From contig OY752142.1 in assembly GCA_963573315.1 (NCBI GenBank), positions 1,674,001-1,738,000 on the forward strand: DNA of 64,000 nt, written 5' to 3'. This document shows, piece after piece, positions 44,145 through 56,591 of this stretch; within the stretch, counting starts at the first letter, position 1, and each line of letters opens with the position of its first letter. Made by a program: the position numbers and the translations under genes. The stretch is from Entomortierella parvispora (Eukaryota; Mortierellomycota; Mortierellomycetes; Mortierellales; Mortierellaceae). Below the pieces are notes generated by a model. It had not been told where the DNA came from, did no database searches, and worked only from the letters and a program-made list of their open reading frames with translations.

Positions 44145-46021
44145 TTATTCGAGCTCAATGGTTGCTGGGGGCTTGGAAGAGACATCGTAGACGACGCGGT
44201 TGACACCCTCGACCTCATTGCAGATACGGGAAGAGATCTTCTTGAGAACATCGTAGGGGAAGGGGAACCAATCGGCAGTCATGAAGTCCGAGGTCTCGAC
44301 AGCGCGCAAGCAGATCATCTGCTCATAGGTACGCTTGTCTCCCTTGACACCGACAGCCTTGATGGGCAACAAGGCAGCATAGGCCTGAGCAATCTGGCGG
44401 TAAAGACCAGCCTTCTTGATCTCCTCAATGTAAATGTAATCGGCCTTGCGGGCAATGGCAACCTGCTCCTTGGTGACCTCACCGAGGATACGGATGGCAA
44501 TACCGGGACCGGGGAAGGGGTGGCGCCAAACGAGCTCATCATCCATACCCAACAACTTGCCCAACTCACGGACTTCATCCTTGAAGAGCTCACGGAGGGG
44601 CTCGATCAACTTCAACTTCATGTTCTCCTTCAATCCTCCGACGTTGTGGTGAGTCTTGATGGTGACACTGGGTCCCTTGAAGGAGATGGACTCGATAACA
44701 TCGGGGTAAAGGGTTCCCTGGAGCAAGAACTCGATGGGCTGTCCACCGGAGGCGGCACAGGCATCATCGATGGCCTTGGCCTCCTCCTCGAAAACATCAA
44801 TGAAGGTGTTTCCGATAATCTTGCGCTTCTCCTCGGGGTCCTTCTTGCCAGCCAAGTTGGCCAAGAAACGCTCAGAGGCATCGGCAATCTTGAGGTTGAT
44901 TCCCATCTTGTCGACCAACATCTTCTTCGCCAAGGCGCACTCGTTGTGACGCATGACACCGTTGTCGACCAAGATTCCGTGGAAGCGGTCACCAATGGCC
45001 ATGTGCATCAACTTGGCGGCGACGGAGGAGTCAACACCTCCACTGACGGCTCCAATGACCTGTCCCTTCTCTCCGACAATGGCGCGAATGCGGGCAATCT
45101 CCTTGCCAATGAACTCGGACATGGTCCAGTTCTGGGAAGCCTTGCAGACCTTGAGGACAAAGTTCTTCAGGATCTGCTTTCCATCGACAGAGTGGGTGAC
45201 CTCGGGGTGGAACTGGATACCGAACAGGGCCTTCTCGATGTGACGCATGGCGGCGAAGGGGGCAGTGGTGGTGGTAGCAATGACACGGAAGCCCTCGGGG
45301 ATGGCAGTGACCTGATCACCGTGAGACATCCAGACCTGGGACTCGGCGCTCAACTCCTCAAACAACATTGAGGACTGGGAGTCGGCACTGGCAGCGGGCA
45401 AGATGTGAAGGGTGGCGGGTCCGTACTCGCGGTGATCACAGGGATCGACCTTTCCTCCAAAATAGTTGGACATTTCCTAGAATATCAGAATGGAAAGGAG
45501 GTCGACAAATGTTGTTAAGGAAAGGTACTGTTGATCCAGCATAATCCAGCATAATCCAGCATAATCCAGCATGATCCATGATCCTTGATCCATCGACGCC
45601 CAAGAAGGTGCGTGAGGCGTCCTTACCTGGAGACCATAGCAGATTCCCAAGACGGGGACACCGAGCTCGAAGACACCAGGGTCGACGCGAGGGGCATCGT
45701 GATCGTAAACGGAGTAAGGGCTTCCAGAGAGAATGATACCTAGAGCGACATGAATGAGGGTTGGTGGAAATATGAGTCATCAAATATAAACATCATCCAT
45801 AGCAGCATGACATGGCTCAGTAGTAGGAAAAGAAAACAAAAGCAGTTCTTACCGGTAGGCTTCCAAGAGAGCTCCGAGATCTTTTGGGTGCATGGCAACA
45901 GCTCGCAGTAGACACCGAACTCACGAATGCGGCGGGTGATCAGGTGCGAGTACTGCGAACCAAAGTCCAAGATGAGGATGGTGTCAAACATCTCATGGAC
46001 GGCAATGTTGGAGGCGGCCAT
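44145..46021 (-). CDS. GUA1: GMP synthase [glutamine-hydrolysing]
   Basis: Three exons (46021-45853, 45739-45627, 45476-44145) give 537 residues, close to yeast Gua1. The class I amidotransferase domain has [31 protein letters not shown], the nucleophile Cys in LGICYGLQ, and the His-Glu pair in [12 protein letters not shown]. The ATP-pyrophosphatase domain has the P-loop [17 protein letters not shown]. The C-terminal dimerisation domain includes [20 protein letters not shown] and ends [20 protein letters not shown]. It converts XMP to GMP with glutamine and ATP in the cytosol. The catalytic Cys lies on the short second exon. Intron 2 carries a small tandem repeat. Confidence 0.97.
45533..45577. 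repeat. 11-bp tandem repeat in GUA1 intron 2
   Basis: Four copies of the unit ATAATCCAGC (spaced as 11 bp with C/G edges), the last as ATGATCC. Located inside the intron, so without effect on the protein. Confidence 0.8.
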
Positions 46022-46366
46022 AGTGGAATTAGGAGGTGGGGGGGAAGGGTGGGAAGAAGGGGAGAGGTTGAAGAACAAAGAAACCAAGACCGCCAGAAGA
46101 AAAGCAAACCAAAGACCAAAAAAAAAAATTGGAGTGTGAGAGAAGGGACCTTTTATAACCCCCAGAAAAAAGTGACTGCTGCCTGTGTTTTCCTGTTTTC
46201 ATTTCAATTTGCGTGTCTGCTCTGCGCGTTAAGGGGTCCGGAAGAGGCGCAGACGCCGGACAAGCGGAGCCTTCGCGCATCCCTTGTTGGGAAATGCGAA
46301 TTGCCGAAGTCATCATTCCCATTCAATCCCCTCCATCACCCCTACTCTCATTTCTTTATACACAAG

Positions 46367-46904
46367 ATGGCCCTTATCGGAACTGTTGCTGGATTCGCCA
46401 CCTTTGGCGTTGCTGCCCGCGGCCTTGCCCTCACCATGCAGCGTCGCGCTTTCTCCAGTGGTAATGCGCGCAGATCTAATCTACTCCTTGTCCAGGATTA
46501 CGGACCAGGACGGCCGGGATGCAACTCTAGGAATCGCTTCATGGACAGGCAATCAATGGATGGGGTCCTTACAAAGTGAAGACGAATGAGTAAATGAAAG
46601 GAGGAGGGTTTGGGACCTTGCGCTGTGATGTCGAACTAGGTTGACATTTACCACAGGATATTCTGGATACAGGGACAGGGACAAGGAAATTCTTTTTTTT
46701 GTTTGCATATTGGCGTCTGTACTGATGACACCTATCAATTGTTCAACTATAGACTTTGTTGGATACGGTGTGTCTGCTGTTGCCCTCGGAACTGTCGGCT
46801 ACTTTGTTCACGGTATTGAGCAGAGACAGACCGAGTTGTTGAAGGAGCGCCGAGAGATCTTGAGCGCCAACCGCGCAAGGAGGGCCGAGGAGGCCACTGC
46901 TTAA
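46367..46904 (+). CDS. Small putative mitochondrial membrane protein, 81 aa
   Basis: Exons 46367-46460 and 46753-46904 join in phase 1 across a 292-bp intron. The product begins MALIGTVAGFATFGVAARGL and has an MQRRAFSS segment that looks like a mitochondrial cleavage or targeting region. A transmembrane helix (VSAVALGTVGYFVHGI) follows, then a strongly charged helix (EQRQTELLKERREILSANRA). It resembles small accessory subunits of inner-membrane complexes, but I cannot match it to a named family. It starts 345 bp from GUA1 in divergent orientation. Confidence 0.65.
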
Positions 46905-47871
46905 AGAAAGAGTCATTCTTCTGGATCGAGCAGCCTAGTCTCTTCAGCTTTTTCGACATGTCGACAAAATCACATACCACAAAAGAGGACTCTTGTTTTA
47001 GCAGGACTATCAATCAAAACTACCCGCTCTGACCAGGACCTTGCAACTCCCAACTCCTTTCCTCTCTCACTTTCTCACCATCTTTGCCCGGAACTCCCAC
47101 TCAATCTTGACTCTATGGCTCTGTCCAGAGTTGAGATTGCACAATAAATTGAAATAGAACGTTTTAACAGACCCTTGGCGGTCAGGATACTGTGTTTTGC
47201 AGATGGACGCCTCGCCGCAGCCATGCTGAAAAGAGTACAGGCGAGAAGGAGATGCATGGCATCAACTGTCGCTGGCATTTTGACGACTGATACCCACCTA
47301 CAAACGGGGTGCCTGCACTGAACCAGCGGGACCAACCCACATCACGTGCGCACAGAAGTTGTACAAAAGTGGTGGCAAACAGTGTGCGGTTCTTCTGTGT
47401 GCTTCCACCTGCCTGCCACTGGCTGGCGCTGCTTTGCTTTGCTTTGCGTGTTCGAATCAAGTGTGCATTCATTCATTCGATCCCTCAGTCTGGGCAGGTT
47501 GTCTGTGTCTGTCTGTGTGTGTGCTTGCGAACATCATTCAATTCCGCCCCTTTCATCCCATCTTTCTTCTTTCTCATCCCCTCCTTCGCCCTCCCTTTGC
47601 TCCTTTGCTCCAAACCCTTTCCCCCCCCAAAAAAAAGCGCACGCACGCTCATTTGCACAAAAACAACAACAAGCCCAACACACAGGCCACTTACTTTCTG
47701 CCCCCCTTCTTTCCTTCATTCCTCTGAACGCGATCTTTCTTTTTATTTTTTTTATTTTTTTTTTCTTTCTTCGTTTCGTTCATTCGTCAGCACAGTTCCC
47801 CTCGCCTCTCTTCATCTCATCCTGGGCCCAATACCCCCCTCCTTCTCTCACTCCCTCCCCCTCAGCTTACA
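46905..47871. other. Gene-free interval upstream of the Btz/CASC3-like gene
   Basis: Strongly pyrimidine-rich from about 47480 to 47860, including T runs at 47730-47765. ORFs here are products of the CT bias and lack motifs. Probably the promoter and 5' UTR of the downstream gene. Confidence 0.5.
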
Positions 47872-50800
47872 ATGCAAAGCCCACAATCAAAGGTCCTGGC
47901 ACTCGAGCATGCTCCTGTCACAAAGTCAAACCCACCTGCGCAGGACAGTAAAGGTATCGTCGCCCACTCTTAAAAAGAAAACAGACCATTCGCCGCAGCG
48001 CATAAGCATTTTTTTTCCGGTCCTTTGGTCTTGTCTTTCTCCGAGGTGTGGATATGACCACCCACCTAACCCCACCATCACCACATCTTACTGCCGTTAC
48101 ATTTTCGCTTACCTCTTGCTTTCATTTTTCATTTCTAGACACTACCGCCACCCCTATTGTCATTGCCACCTCAACCACCTCAGAAGAGACTGCGAAACGA
48201 CCCAATGGAAAGAAGAAAGCGGGTCGATCCAAGACCTTGGCTCGTCGTGGAGCGCGCCGTTCGAATGGCGAGGAGGTGATCGAACTCGCAGTCAGCAGCT
48301 CAGACGAAGAAGGCGATCATGGAAACGCGTCCAGCGATTCTGAAAGCGACGACCCCGATACGGAGGAGGAGGCAGACTTGCAGATTAAACGACTCGCCTT
48401 GGAAAAACTTTCGTTGGAGCGCGAGGAACCTGTCCGAAAACAGTTGCCGACAAAGCCAGCTTCACGTAAGAGTCGTGGCAAGGGTTCACTTCAAGATAAA
48501 GAAAAGGAAAAAGAGAAGGAAAAGGAAAAAGAAAAGGAAAAAGAAAAGGAAAAGGAAAAGGAAAAAGAAGGCGTCACCCCTATTCCAATTCGAGACTCGG
48601 CTCCGGCCTCACCCACGCCCTCTCCTTCTTCGCCAGCCTCGGTAGCACCAGCAGCAGTGCCCAAAAAGAAAAAGACCAAAAAGCAAAAGCAGGAGGCAAA
48701 GCAACGTCAGATTGGGGGTACAAGCGTGGACGAAAAGCCAAAGGATGAAACGACAACCGCTGCCGCTGCCACCGAAGGAGCTGCAGCCCATCAGATCAGC
48801 AAGCCTGCCTCTGGTGGTTCTCCTTCGTCATCAACATCAGCATCAACATCAGCATCAGCATCAACATCAGCATCAGCAGCCTCGTTGTCATCGCAGCCCA
48901 AGCAACCCAAACAGCCCTCAGACGCGAAATCAAATGGATCGTCCAAAGCAAATCGTCTTTCAAAGCAAGGACCGCCTTCTTCCAAATCCAACACGCCTGC
49001 CGCTGCCACTGCATCCAGCATGCCTACCCCCGGATCTTCCAATGAGCTCGACTTGGACTCTCCTACAGGGGACTGGGGCGATTCACCAGTGCCGGAGCCA
49101 ATTGCCGTAGCCCAAAGCAAGCAAACGGATCAACAGTTAGATCAGTCACAGCCGCAGCCACAACAACAGAGCAAGTCTCCCACGCACCTTGGACGTCCCG
49201 TGTCCAGGGGCCGAGGCGGTCGCGCGGCCGTGGAGGCTAGAGTCGAGTACCGAAAGAAACTGGCCGAGGACCCTAGCTTTGTTCCCCACCTAGGAGAGTT
49301 TTGGGGCCATGACGACCGTTACCGAGGCGCAGGATTGAAAAACTTTGGAGATCGTGGAAACTTTCGAGGTCGGTTCATGGGAAGGTAAAGAACCTAAACA
49401 GCGACTTTGTGATTTCTAGATGGCAAATTGCCCGACTGCATCGTTATTAACCGTCCGATCCACACTTCTTATAGAGGAGGGATTGGTAGAGGTGCCGTGG
49501 CTCAGGGACCCACTCGTGCTGACTTTAGAAATGATTCAGTAAATACCCCGAGCGCTGAGCAGGATCCTGTAGAAACAGCAGACAAGGAGACAGCCCCTGT
49601 TCGACCAAAGTCTGACAGGTGGAGCCACGATGGATTCGATCAGATGATGAAGGTTCAAGACAGGGGCTACCGACCCCAGAAGAGCGAACGACCCCGTTCT
49701 TTAATTGTCAAGGTAATGACTAAAACTCTTTGCCACATTTATTCTGTTCTATCAATTGACATGCAACAGAGTCTTAATAATGCTTGTTATTTTTCATTGG
49801 GGTTTCTAGCCCACAGGATCCCCGGTATTGCGTGCGTCTTCAATGAACCCTACCACTCCACAGAGCAGTAACGCTGCGACTTCACCCGATTCGTGTGTGT
49901 CTAGACCCAATTCTGCTGCAACCACGACTACCTCTGCTCCTCGACCCAACTCTGCAGCCACCACTGCCGCCACTACAACTCTGACCAAGTCTGAAAAGGA
50001 CAACTCTGGAAAGAAGGCGGTAGCGGAGAAAATGACAAAGGAGGAGAAAAAGGAGGCTGATTCGACCAAGCAAGAGACAACGTTGACTCCTGCTACAGAG
50101 GGAAAGACGTCAAGGGCAGAAAGACCCCGATCATCTGCACAGTTTGGAGAAAAGGATGTCAAGCGAGTTTCCAGGATGTTGCATTCTGCGCTCCCTAAGC
50201 CAGCCCCCAAAACTCAATCCGCAGAAAGTTCTTCCGAGGCGTCCCTTCCTTCGACTGGTGCGGACAAGGAACAGCATGGGAAAAAGACCTCCAACACGAC
50301 TGCTCCGCCTTTGTCTGAAAAGACGATCATTGCTCCATCTGCTGGAAGTTCAAAGTTCAAACAGCCAATGCCCCAGAGCCAGCCAGCTTCAAGCAGCAAC
50401 GCTGGATTTAGACCTCAGTTTATCCCTGGCAATTTTTCAAACCGCGGACGTGGACGTGGCCATCCCGCTCATGGGCACCCAGCCAACTTTGGTTCCAGGG
50501 GAGGTCACCACGGACACCACCACCACGGACCTGCCCATGGTCAACAACAGCAACAAAACCAATCCGTTGCCACTGCCAATGCTACCAAAACTGCCAGCTC
50601 AAAGGAAGAAGCAGTGACGGTTAACGGCGTTCAGGACCATAAAGCAGACGGCGAGATTGAAAAGAAGGCAGAAGAACAAAGCGAGCCAAAGGCAGAGTCG
50701 ACCTCTTCTGCTCCAAAGTCGCTCAAGACTGGTAATCGAAGAGAAAAGCTCAAAGGTGTCAATGATAGGATATATCGTGAAAAAAAGTTTAACCGTTCTT

Positions 50801-50956
50801 GTAATTTCCTGCAATTTCATTTTAGCTATCAATGCTGCACCCTTCAAGCCATCGGCACCTGTAGCACCAGAGGAGTCAACGGAAGCAGATTATAGTACCG
50901 AGGAATATTATGACGGCAACTATAACGCCAGTGGCTACTACTACGATCCTCAACAG

Positions 50957-50988
<32 letters not shown>

Positions 50989-50997
50989 GCAGCAGCT

Positions 50998-51045
<48 letters not shown>

Positions 51046-51526
51046 ACAACATCAACAGCAACAGCAACAGCAACAGCAACAACAGCAGCCACAACATCAG
51101 CAGCAGCATATGGCTCAGCCCATGTACTATTACTATTATCCCCCCATGGCGGTGAGTGGCGGCGGCGGATCAGTGCCAGTCTCAGTTCCCATGCCTATGC
51201 CCATGCCTATGCCAATGGGAGTGCCAATGGGCATGCCGATGTCAGGTCAGGCCTTCATGGCCCCCATGTTTTTCGATGGAGCTGGAGCTTCCATCGCTGG
51301 ATCTGCTGCTCCAGGGATCCATGCCACCGCCGCCCCATCCATGCCTGGCGTCAGTGCAGGCGGAGAATTGATGATGATGATGGCACCCGAGGATTACAGC
51401 AACTATTACTATTACCCACCTCCCGTGTACTATGCCAGCCAGCCACCCACTCAACGTCCTGACGGAATGCATCCACAGCAGCACCCAAGGCACTCGGCTA
51501 CATCTTCTGCTCCTCAACACGCATAG
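47872..51526 (+). CDS. Btz/CASC3-like protein (exon-junction-complex component)
   Basis: Exons 47872-47953, 48139-49384, 49475-49712, 49810-50731 and 50826-51526 give about 1062 residues. The diagnostic part is a Btz/SELOR-like segment at the second-third exon junction: RKKLAEDPSFVPHLGEFWGH followed by DDR, then Gly/Arg-rich RGNFRGRFMGR and, after the splice, GGIGRGAVAQ, then RWSHDGFDQM. In CASC3/Barentsz this segment binds eIF4A3 and RNA in the exon junction complex. The N-terminal part is acidic with an extended (KE)n helix (about 48500-48570) and poly-Lys patches. The C-terminus has a His/Gly-rich stretch, a very long poly-Gln run and a Met/Pro repeat. The donor of intron 4 could alternatively be at about 50752. 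Confidence 0.78.
50952..51110 (+). repeat. CAG/CAA poly-glutamine tract
   Basis: About 50 consecutive Gln codons, broken only by Leu, His and Pro, in the last exon of the Btz-like gene. CAG and CAA are mixed, with one pure CAG block near 51000-51035. Confidence 0.9.
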
Positions 51527-51671
51527 CCTTCTTTGAAAGAGCTAAATTTTTGTTCCCTCCAATACCAAAAATACCAAAGAAAAAAAACCTCCACAATAAA
51601 AAATACAGTAAGAACGAACGCCTGATATATTTTAAAGTGAACAGCCTTACAAGTTGGGAAATGGACGCTTT

Positions 51672-52753
51672 TCATTTGCTTTCAAGATCGCCAACTTCCT
51701 TGAGCAATTGAGCCTCATACTTCTTCATTTGCTCCAGTTCCTGAACCAATCCTGCGCTGGCAACCTCGACCTGCAACGTAGAGCTGATCAACTCGGCCCA
51801 TTTGGCCTCCAGTCTCTGTAGAGATTCCGCTACATCCAGCTGAAAAATGACAACCAACAAAAAAAAAAAAAAAAAAAAAAAAATGTGTACAGAACAATGT
51901 TAGAAAATAGCAAGGAAGTAAGAGGGCCGAGTGAATTTTTTTGAACGCCATGCTGTTAACGACCCCAAGAATGAGGCTCGTTCCCCCCCCCTTTTTTTTT
52001 AGGTTGGATTGTTCTTACCTGATCTTTCTTTCGCAACTTGTTCAATTCCATGATCTCTGCCTTCTTTTCGTCCACAGCATTTCGGATCAGGCTCAGGTCA
52101 TATTCGAGTTGGTAATTGTGAATGTTCCAGGCATTGTTTCCAAACTTTTGAACTAATTCCAGGTTCAAGATCCTCTGGTTTTGATGTTCCAACTGGGCGT
52201 TGGCATTTTCCACGGCCTTGTGCCAGATAGCCTGTCCCTCTGGCAATTCTTCGGAAGCTGATGGGATTATTGTCGTAGCATCTTCCATTACTGTATCTTT
52301 TGTTGTTCCTGCTGCTGCTGATGAGGGTAATGATGATGATAGTGATGATGAGGTGGCGACTGATGTGGAGGTGGGTGGTTCAAGTTGGTAGCGTGTGAGG
52401 TCGAGTTGAGGTTCCATGGGTTTGCCTCGGCGAACACGGTCGAGTTCCTGTTGCATGAGCTCATTAGTCTGAAAGAGCTCAATGTCGGGAAAAAGAGTAG
52501 ATGGGTCCTGAGGTTTGGGCATCCGCTTCATCTCGGCGGCAACGAGTTTGTCAACAAGAGAGCGCATGCCTGGTTCGTCGATTTGCTTGTCGACGTCTAT
52601 TGAGGTATAACAGGAGGAACGCGAGGTTAGAAATCTAGGTTGCTGGAGGGACAGATTTGCATCTACAATAGAGTATAATCATTCTGGTTGAATTCAAACA
52701 GCTCCAAGGTCCATACATGGCAATGCATCGAGGGAGAACTGAGAGTTGCTCAT
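51672..52753 (-). CDS. BCAS2: Pre-mRNA splicing factor BCAS2/SPF27 (Cwf7)
   Basis: Three exons (52753-52717, 52596-52019, 51839-51672) give 260 residues. The N-terminus MSNSQFSLDALPYVDKQIDE matches the family's LPY-D start. Then come MRSLVDKLVAAEMKRM, DIELFQTNELMQQELDRV, DLTRYQLEPP, and the coiled-coil region ENANAQLEHQNQRILNLEL, FGNNAWNIHNYQLEYDL. A Ser/Thr-rich insert of about 45 residues precedes the coiled coil. BCAS2/SPF27 is a core subunit of the Prp19/NineTeen complex. It shares a promoter region with the divergent bL33m gene. The last intron holds a 24-A run on the plus strand. Confidence 0.92.
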
Positions 52754-52943
52754 GGTCAGTCAGAGAGGATGGAGGGTCAATGAATGGATGGCAACGATTG
52801 ATGGATGGGCATTCACAGAAGAGGCGCTGTGCCTGTGAATAACACAGTCACAAATCCTTCTCAGCCACAACAAAGGTCGGACAAGGACATTGGTTTGTGT
52901 TCGGGCGACTCTCCTTCTCACATCACCACAACCACATTCAAAA

Positions 52944-53580
52944 AGTATGTCCCTCCCTTCCCTGCATTGAATACTGAGCAGCCCATGGACAGGCAGAACG
53001 GGGAGGCTTTTGCACATCATGACCCCTCTCCATCCGTCGTTTCTTTCGTTGCCGCGATCGATTCCGACAGTTGGATTCAGCATTGCCAGGAACACGGAAC
53101 AGGAGAGACAGCTCTAGAAATCATTCACTAATCAGATCCGATCTCTTCTTTTTATTTCTACTCTACTCAACTTTCAGTGGCCAAGAAAGCTAAAGCAAGG
53201 TACAGCCCCCACCATTGAATATCAATAGGAGAAGAGAAAAAAAAAGAATGGCCAACTTGGGCTTGGTATCAAGAAAAACCCAGATTATTTCTAACTCGTT
53301 GTGATCTTCGTACGTTTTTTTAGGACTATCATCGTCAAGCTGTTGTCTACAGCCGGCACTGGATTCTTCTACACCACCCGTCGCCCAAGGACCACTGCCA
53401 AGCTTTCCTTCATGAAGTTTGACCCTCGTGGTATGTTATGCTTTCATCCCCAAAGTCTTGGATCAATCGCCTTCTCCTATTCTCATTTCTGTCAATAACC
53501 ACTCATCTCGGCTATTTTCTCCTCCAATAGCCAACCAGAACGTCTTGTTCAACGAGGCCAAGATCAACCGCCCCAACTAA
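52944..53580 (+). CDS. MRPL39: Mitochondrial ribosomal protein bL33m, start codon split by an intron
   Basis: Coding exons 53178-53199, 53324-53430 and 53531-53580 encode 59 residues: (M)AKKAKARTIIVKLLSTAGTG, then FFYTTRRPRTTAKLSFMKFD, then ANQNVLFNEAKINRPN. This is bL33 of the mitochondrial large subunit. No ATG precedes GCC AAG AAA at 53180; the exon begins TG directly after the acceptor TTTCAG. An A at the end of an upstream exon would complete ATG. A good candidate is AAAAA|GTATGT (A at 52944, donor at 52945), in which case the coding sequence totals 180 nt and closes in frame. The 5' end of the first exon is not determined. Confidence 0.85.
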
Positions 53581-53842
53581 GGAAATGAAGGAGATTGATC
53601 CAACAGTAGATCTTCAAAAAATGACCTCTCGACCATACGACAAAACACAGGAGAGAGCAGGTCCGATTTCAACACCATCAGTACCAATAGACCTATGATC
53701 TGTAAATATACACAAATTCACCAAATTCCGGGCATAGCCATGCAATTTTATATTCGAAGAGCTCACAATCCGACTCAGAAGAAAAAGGGCCGAGGATATC
53801 AAAGAAGAAGAAATGAAACAAGGGATGGTGAGGGGCCTGTAT

Positions 53843-56143
53843 CTACCAGTTTACGATCTCGCTCTCACCAAAGAGACTCTCCTTGACAACTTCGCCCACC
53901 TGCGCTACAGGCTGGACTCCCTCCTTCTCGAGAAGATCGCGGATATGTTGATGCTTTTGCATGAACGACAGAATGGCGTTGTTGATTTGTTCGAATTCGA
54001 GCAAGAACCCATCATGACCATCGGGTGACTGCACAACAACCATCTCAGAGTCATGCAAAAGTTCGGCCAGTTCGTATTGCTCCGAGATTGTGAAGAGACC
54101 GTCCGACTCTACGCCTGTAGTTGATTCGATTTCAAAGATTACTGTGAGTGTTAGTGAAATCGGTGGGTAGTGCTTGGTACAAAAAAAACATTGAGAAGAG
54201 GGGATTGTTTTTACCGATAACAAGGGAGGGCTGTAGGATACTATCAAGGACATCAGGCAGATCGCCACGGCCGGCGGAAACATCATGTACGTCCATCTTA
54301 CGGGTGATGGCAATATAACAGTTGGCGTCGAATCGATGAATGAACTTGTCTCCTTGGTAGCGGAGATAATTCTGGGCCGAGAAAACTGTGGGTTTTTTGC
54401 TCTTGTTTTTTTGAATCGTTACCGAAATGGGATGCATCCCCTTGATGGCTCCATTGGTAGTATTGGTCGCGGAAGAAACAGAGGAAAGAGGGGTGTTGGT
54501 GCCATCGGTTGTCGTTGAGGGTTCGCTTTGGACACCACTGCTGTTGGTTGTCACAACTACGGAAGGAACACTGTCGCCAATCTCGACCACACCTGCCAGG
54601 GCATTTGCACTTGCGATGAGCAAAGATCCTGTGCTATCAATAGAACTGCTGCGGGAGATGTGCCCACGGGTATTGCGGTGTCCATCGTTATGGATCTGGT
54701 GATGAGCCTCTGCTGGCGAAGCGGGTTCACGCGCAGAAGAGAATGTGGGTTGATCCATGATTTTGCGTCCAAAACGAGACTCGAACGAGTTGCGGGATCG
54801 GTAGGTCAAAAGTGCGGCCATTCTAGCAGCTCCAAGTCCCACAGAAGGAGGCTAAAAGCAATAACAAGAAGACACAGTAGATCGGTCAGAGTTGATGCTT
54901 ATAAAAGTATCCCAAGCGCACTAGCCCACAGGAGGTTCTTGGTTTCCTTACCTGTTCTGGCGTATAGTATCCATCCAGATAGTTGGGATCACTGTAGATC
55001 GACTGACGTTGGGCCTCTCCCCAACTGATGCACCATGCCGAGTGTTTTGCAGAAGTAGCGATGGGGACTATAGCCTTGATATAGTCTGGTCCAAAGAATG
55101 ACCACTCCAAAACTTGCATTCCTCCCATCGAGCCTCCAATACAGATCGCCACTGATTTGACTCCCAAATCATCCAAAATGAGCTTGTGCAGGCTAAAATA
55201 AAATCGAATGAGTTAGCAACTCGCTCAATGAAGCCAAGAAATGGAACGCAACACCCTTGTCTCATCTCTCACCGAACATCGTCCCGAATTGTCGCAAGAG
55301 GAAACTCGGGTCCGTAGTTCACATTAGTCTCTGGGTTCAAGGTAACAGGCGAAGCAGTGCCATACGGCGATCCGAGGACATTGCAGCAGATGATAAAGAA
55401 CTTTGTTGGGTCGAACGCCCGTCCAGGTCCCATCAAGGGCCCCCACCTAAGATCCAGGAGAGAAGAAGAAATATGACCGAGGTCATAGTAAGCATAGTTG
55501 TTCATGACACGAGCATGCTTCCTTTTGCACCTCCCAAGCTCGCTCGGACTCTTTCCACCTCGCATGTTCTTTGTTGTTGACAGCCCGTGCATCCAGATTG
55601 TTTGTTCCGCCGTCTGTCCCCAATCTGGGCGTTGCTGCTGATCCTGGTCCAAAATCACGACATTTTGTAGGCCCGCCTCTTTCCAGCCAGTCACTTTTTT
55701 TTTTTTTGTCACTCAGATCCTCGTGGTCTTCCCCGCATTATCCGTTCGGCAGAGAGTGAAGCAGAGAGAGACAGGGAAGGCACTCACCAGTCCTCTACAT
55801 CGGCACTTCCACTGAGTGCATGGCAGATGATCATGACATTGTCTCCGGTTTCGTTCAAGGTGCCCCAAGTCCTGTAAGCGACTGGGACCTGAGTCAGAAC
55901 ATGACCGGACTCTAGAACGAACTCGGGCACGATTGCGATCGTCTGGGAGGGAACCAATTTGGAGAACGGGTTCTCTGACTGACTTGTCCGTCGTTCTAGT
56001 AGGTCAGAGGAAGAGAAAGTCAGCATCCAGCTCCAAGCGAAAGGGACAGACGGATGGAGGGTAAAGGAAGGAGTGATGTTCGACACAGGTCCACAGGACA
56101 AAGGTGGTCCAGGTCCAGGTCCTTGTAGTTTACCGTAAGGCAT
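53843..56143 (-). CDS. MET2: Homoserine O-acetyltransferase
   Basis: Five exons (56143-55788, 55446-55273, 55192-54952, 54851-54215, 54141-53843) sum to 568 residues. The alpha/beta hydrolase motifs are intact: [19 protein letters not shown], then [20 protein letters not shown]. The nucleophile Ser lies in [16 protein letters not shown], and the catalytic Asp and His in [16 protein letters not shown]. Between the core and the last exon is a disordered Ser/Thr/Asn-rich insert of about 120 residues. The enzyme acetylates homoserine using acetyl-CoA in methionine synthesis. Distinguishing acetyl from succinyl specificity by sequence alone is not attempted; fungal orthologues acetylate. Confidence 0.94.
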
Positions 56144-56187
56144 GGCGGGTGACTGTGAAGGATGGGGTTGCCTGATGAGCGAAGGGA

Positions 56188-56250
56188 TGAATGAATGAAT
56201 GAATGAATGAATGAATGAATGAATGAATGAATGAATGAATGAATGAATGA
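56188..56250. repeat. (GAAT)n microsatellite
   Basis: About 15 perfect GAAT units, in the upstream region of MET2 and downstream of the KAT gene. Expected to vary between isolates. Confidence 0.95.
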
Positions 56251-56591
56251 AAGAAGGAAGGAAAAAGAAGGGGTAACAGAACAGAACAGACAGAACAGAC
56301 ACTTCCACAAGAGACGATTGGGCATTTGTGCGTTCTGTCCGTCGACCGCTGCAGATCGACGAATCAACTTGAGTCAGATCGATAACGTTATTGTCGACAG
56401 CTTCTTACGTACCAGCAGAAACCCTGCAGCGGACGGGATTTGTGCGTGTGTGCGCTCTTTTCTCGCCATCCTTCCCCACTGAGCACGGCCTCTTCTCTCA
56501 TTTGCACTTGCACTCATCCACACTCGCGTCTAATGCAACTTCTGTGTCTTCATTATCGTCGCATTCTATTTAGCAAAACCCGATTTTTACT

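Noticed and set aside
44520-45371. Long open frame opposite GUA1
   Set aside because: It is the antisense of the strongly conserved GMP synthase exon; its length follows from codon bias and it has no independent motif.
47309-48343. 344-codon open frame upstream of the Btz-like gene
   Set aside because: It runs through a CT-rich promoter tract, the first exon and an intron in the wrong frame; composition is Ser/Phe/Pro from pyrimidine bias.
52805-53131. 108-codon ORF before bL33m
   Set aside because: No family motif; it spans the proposed first exon and intron of the bL33m gene and the shared promoter with BCAS2.
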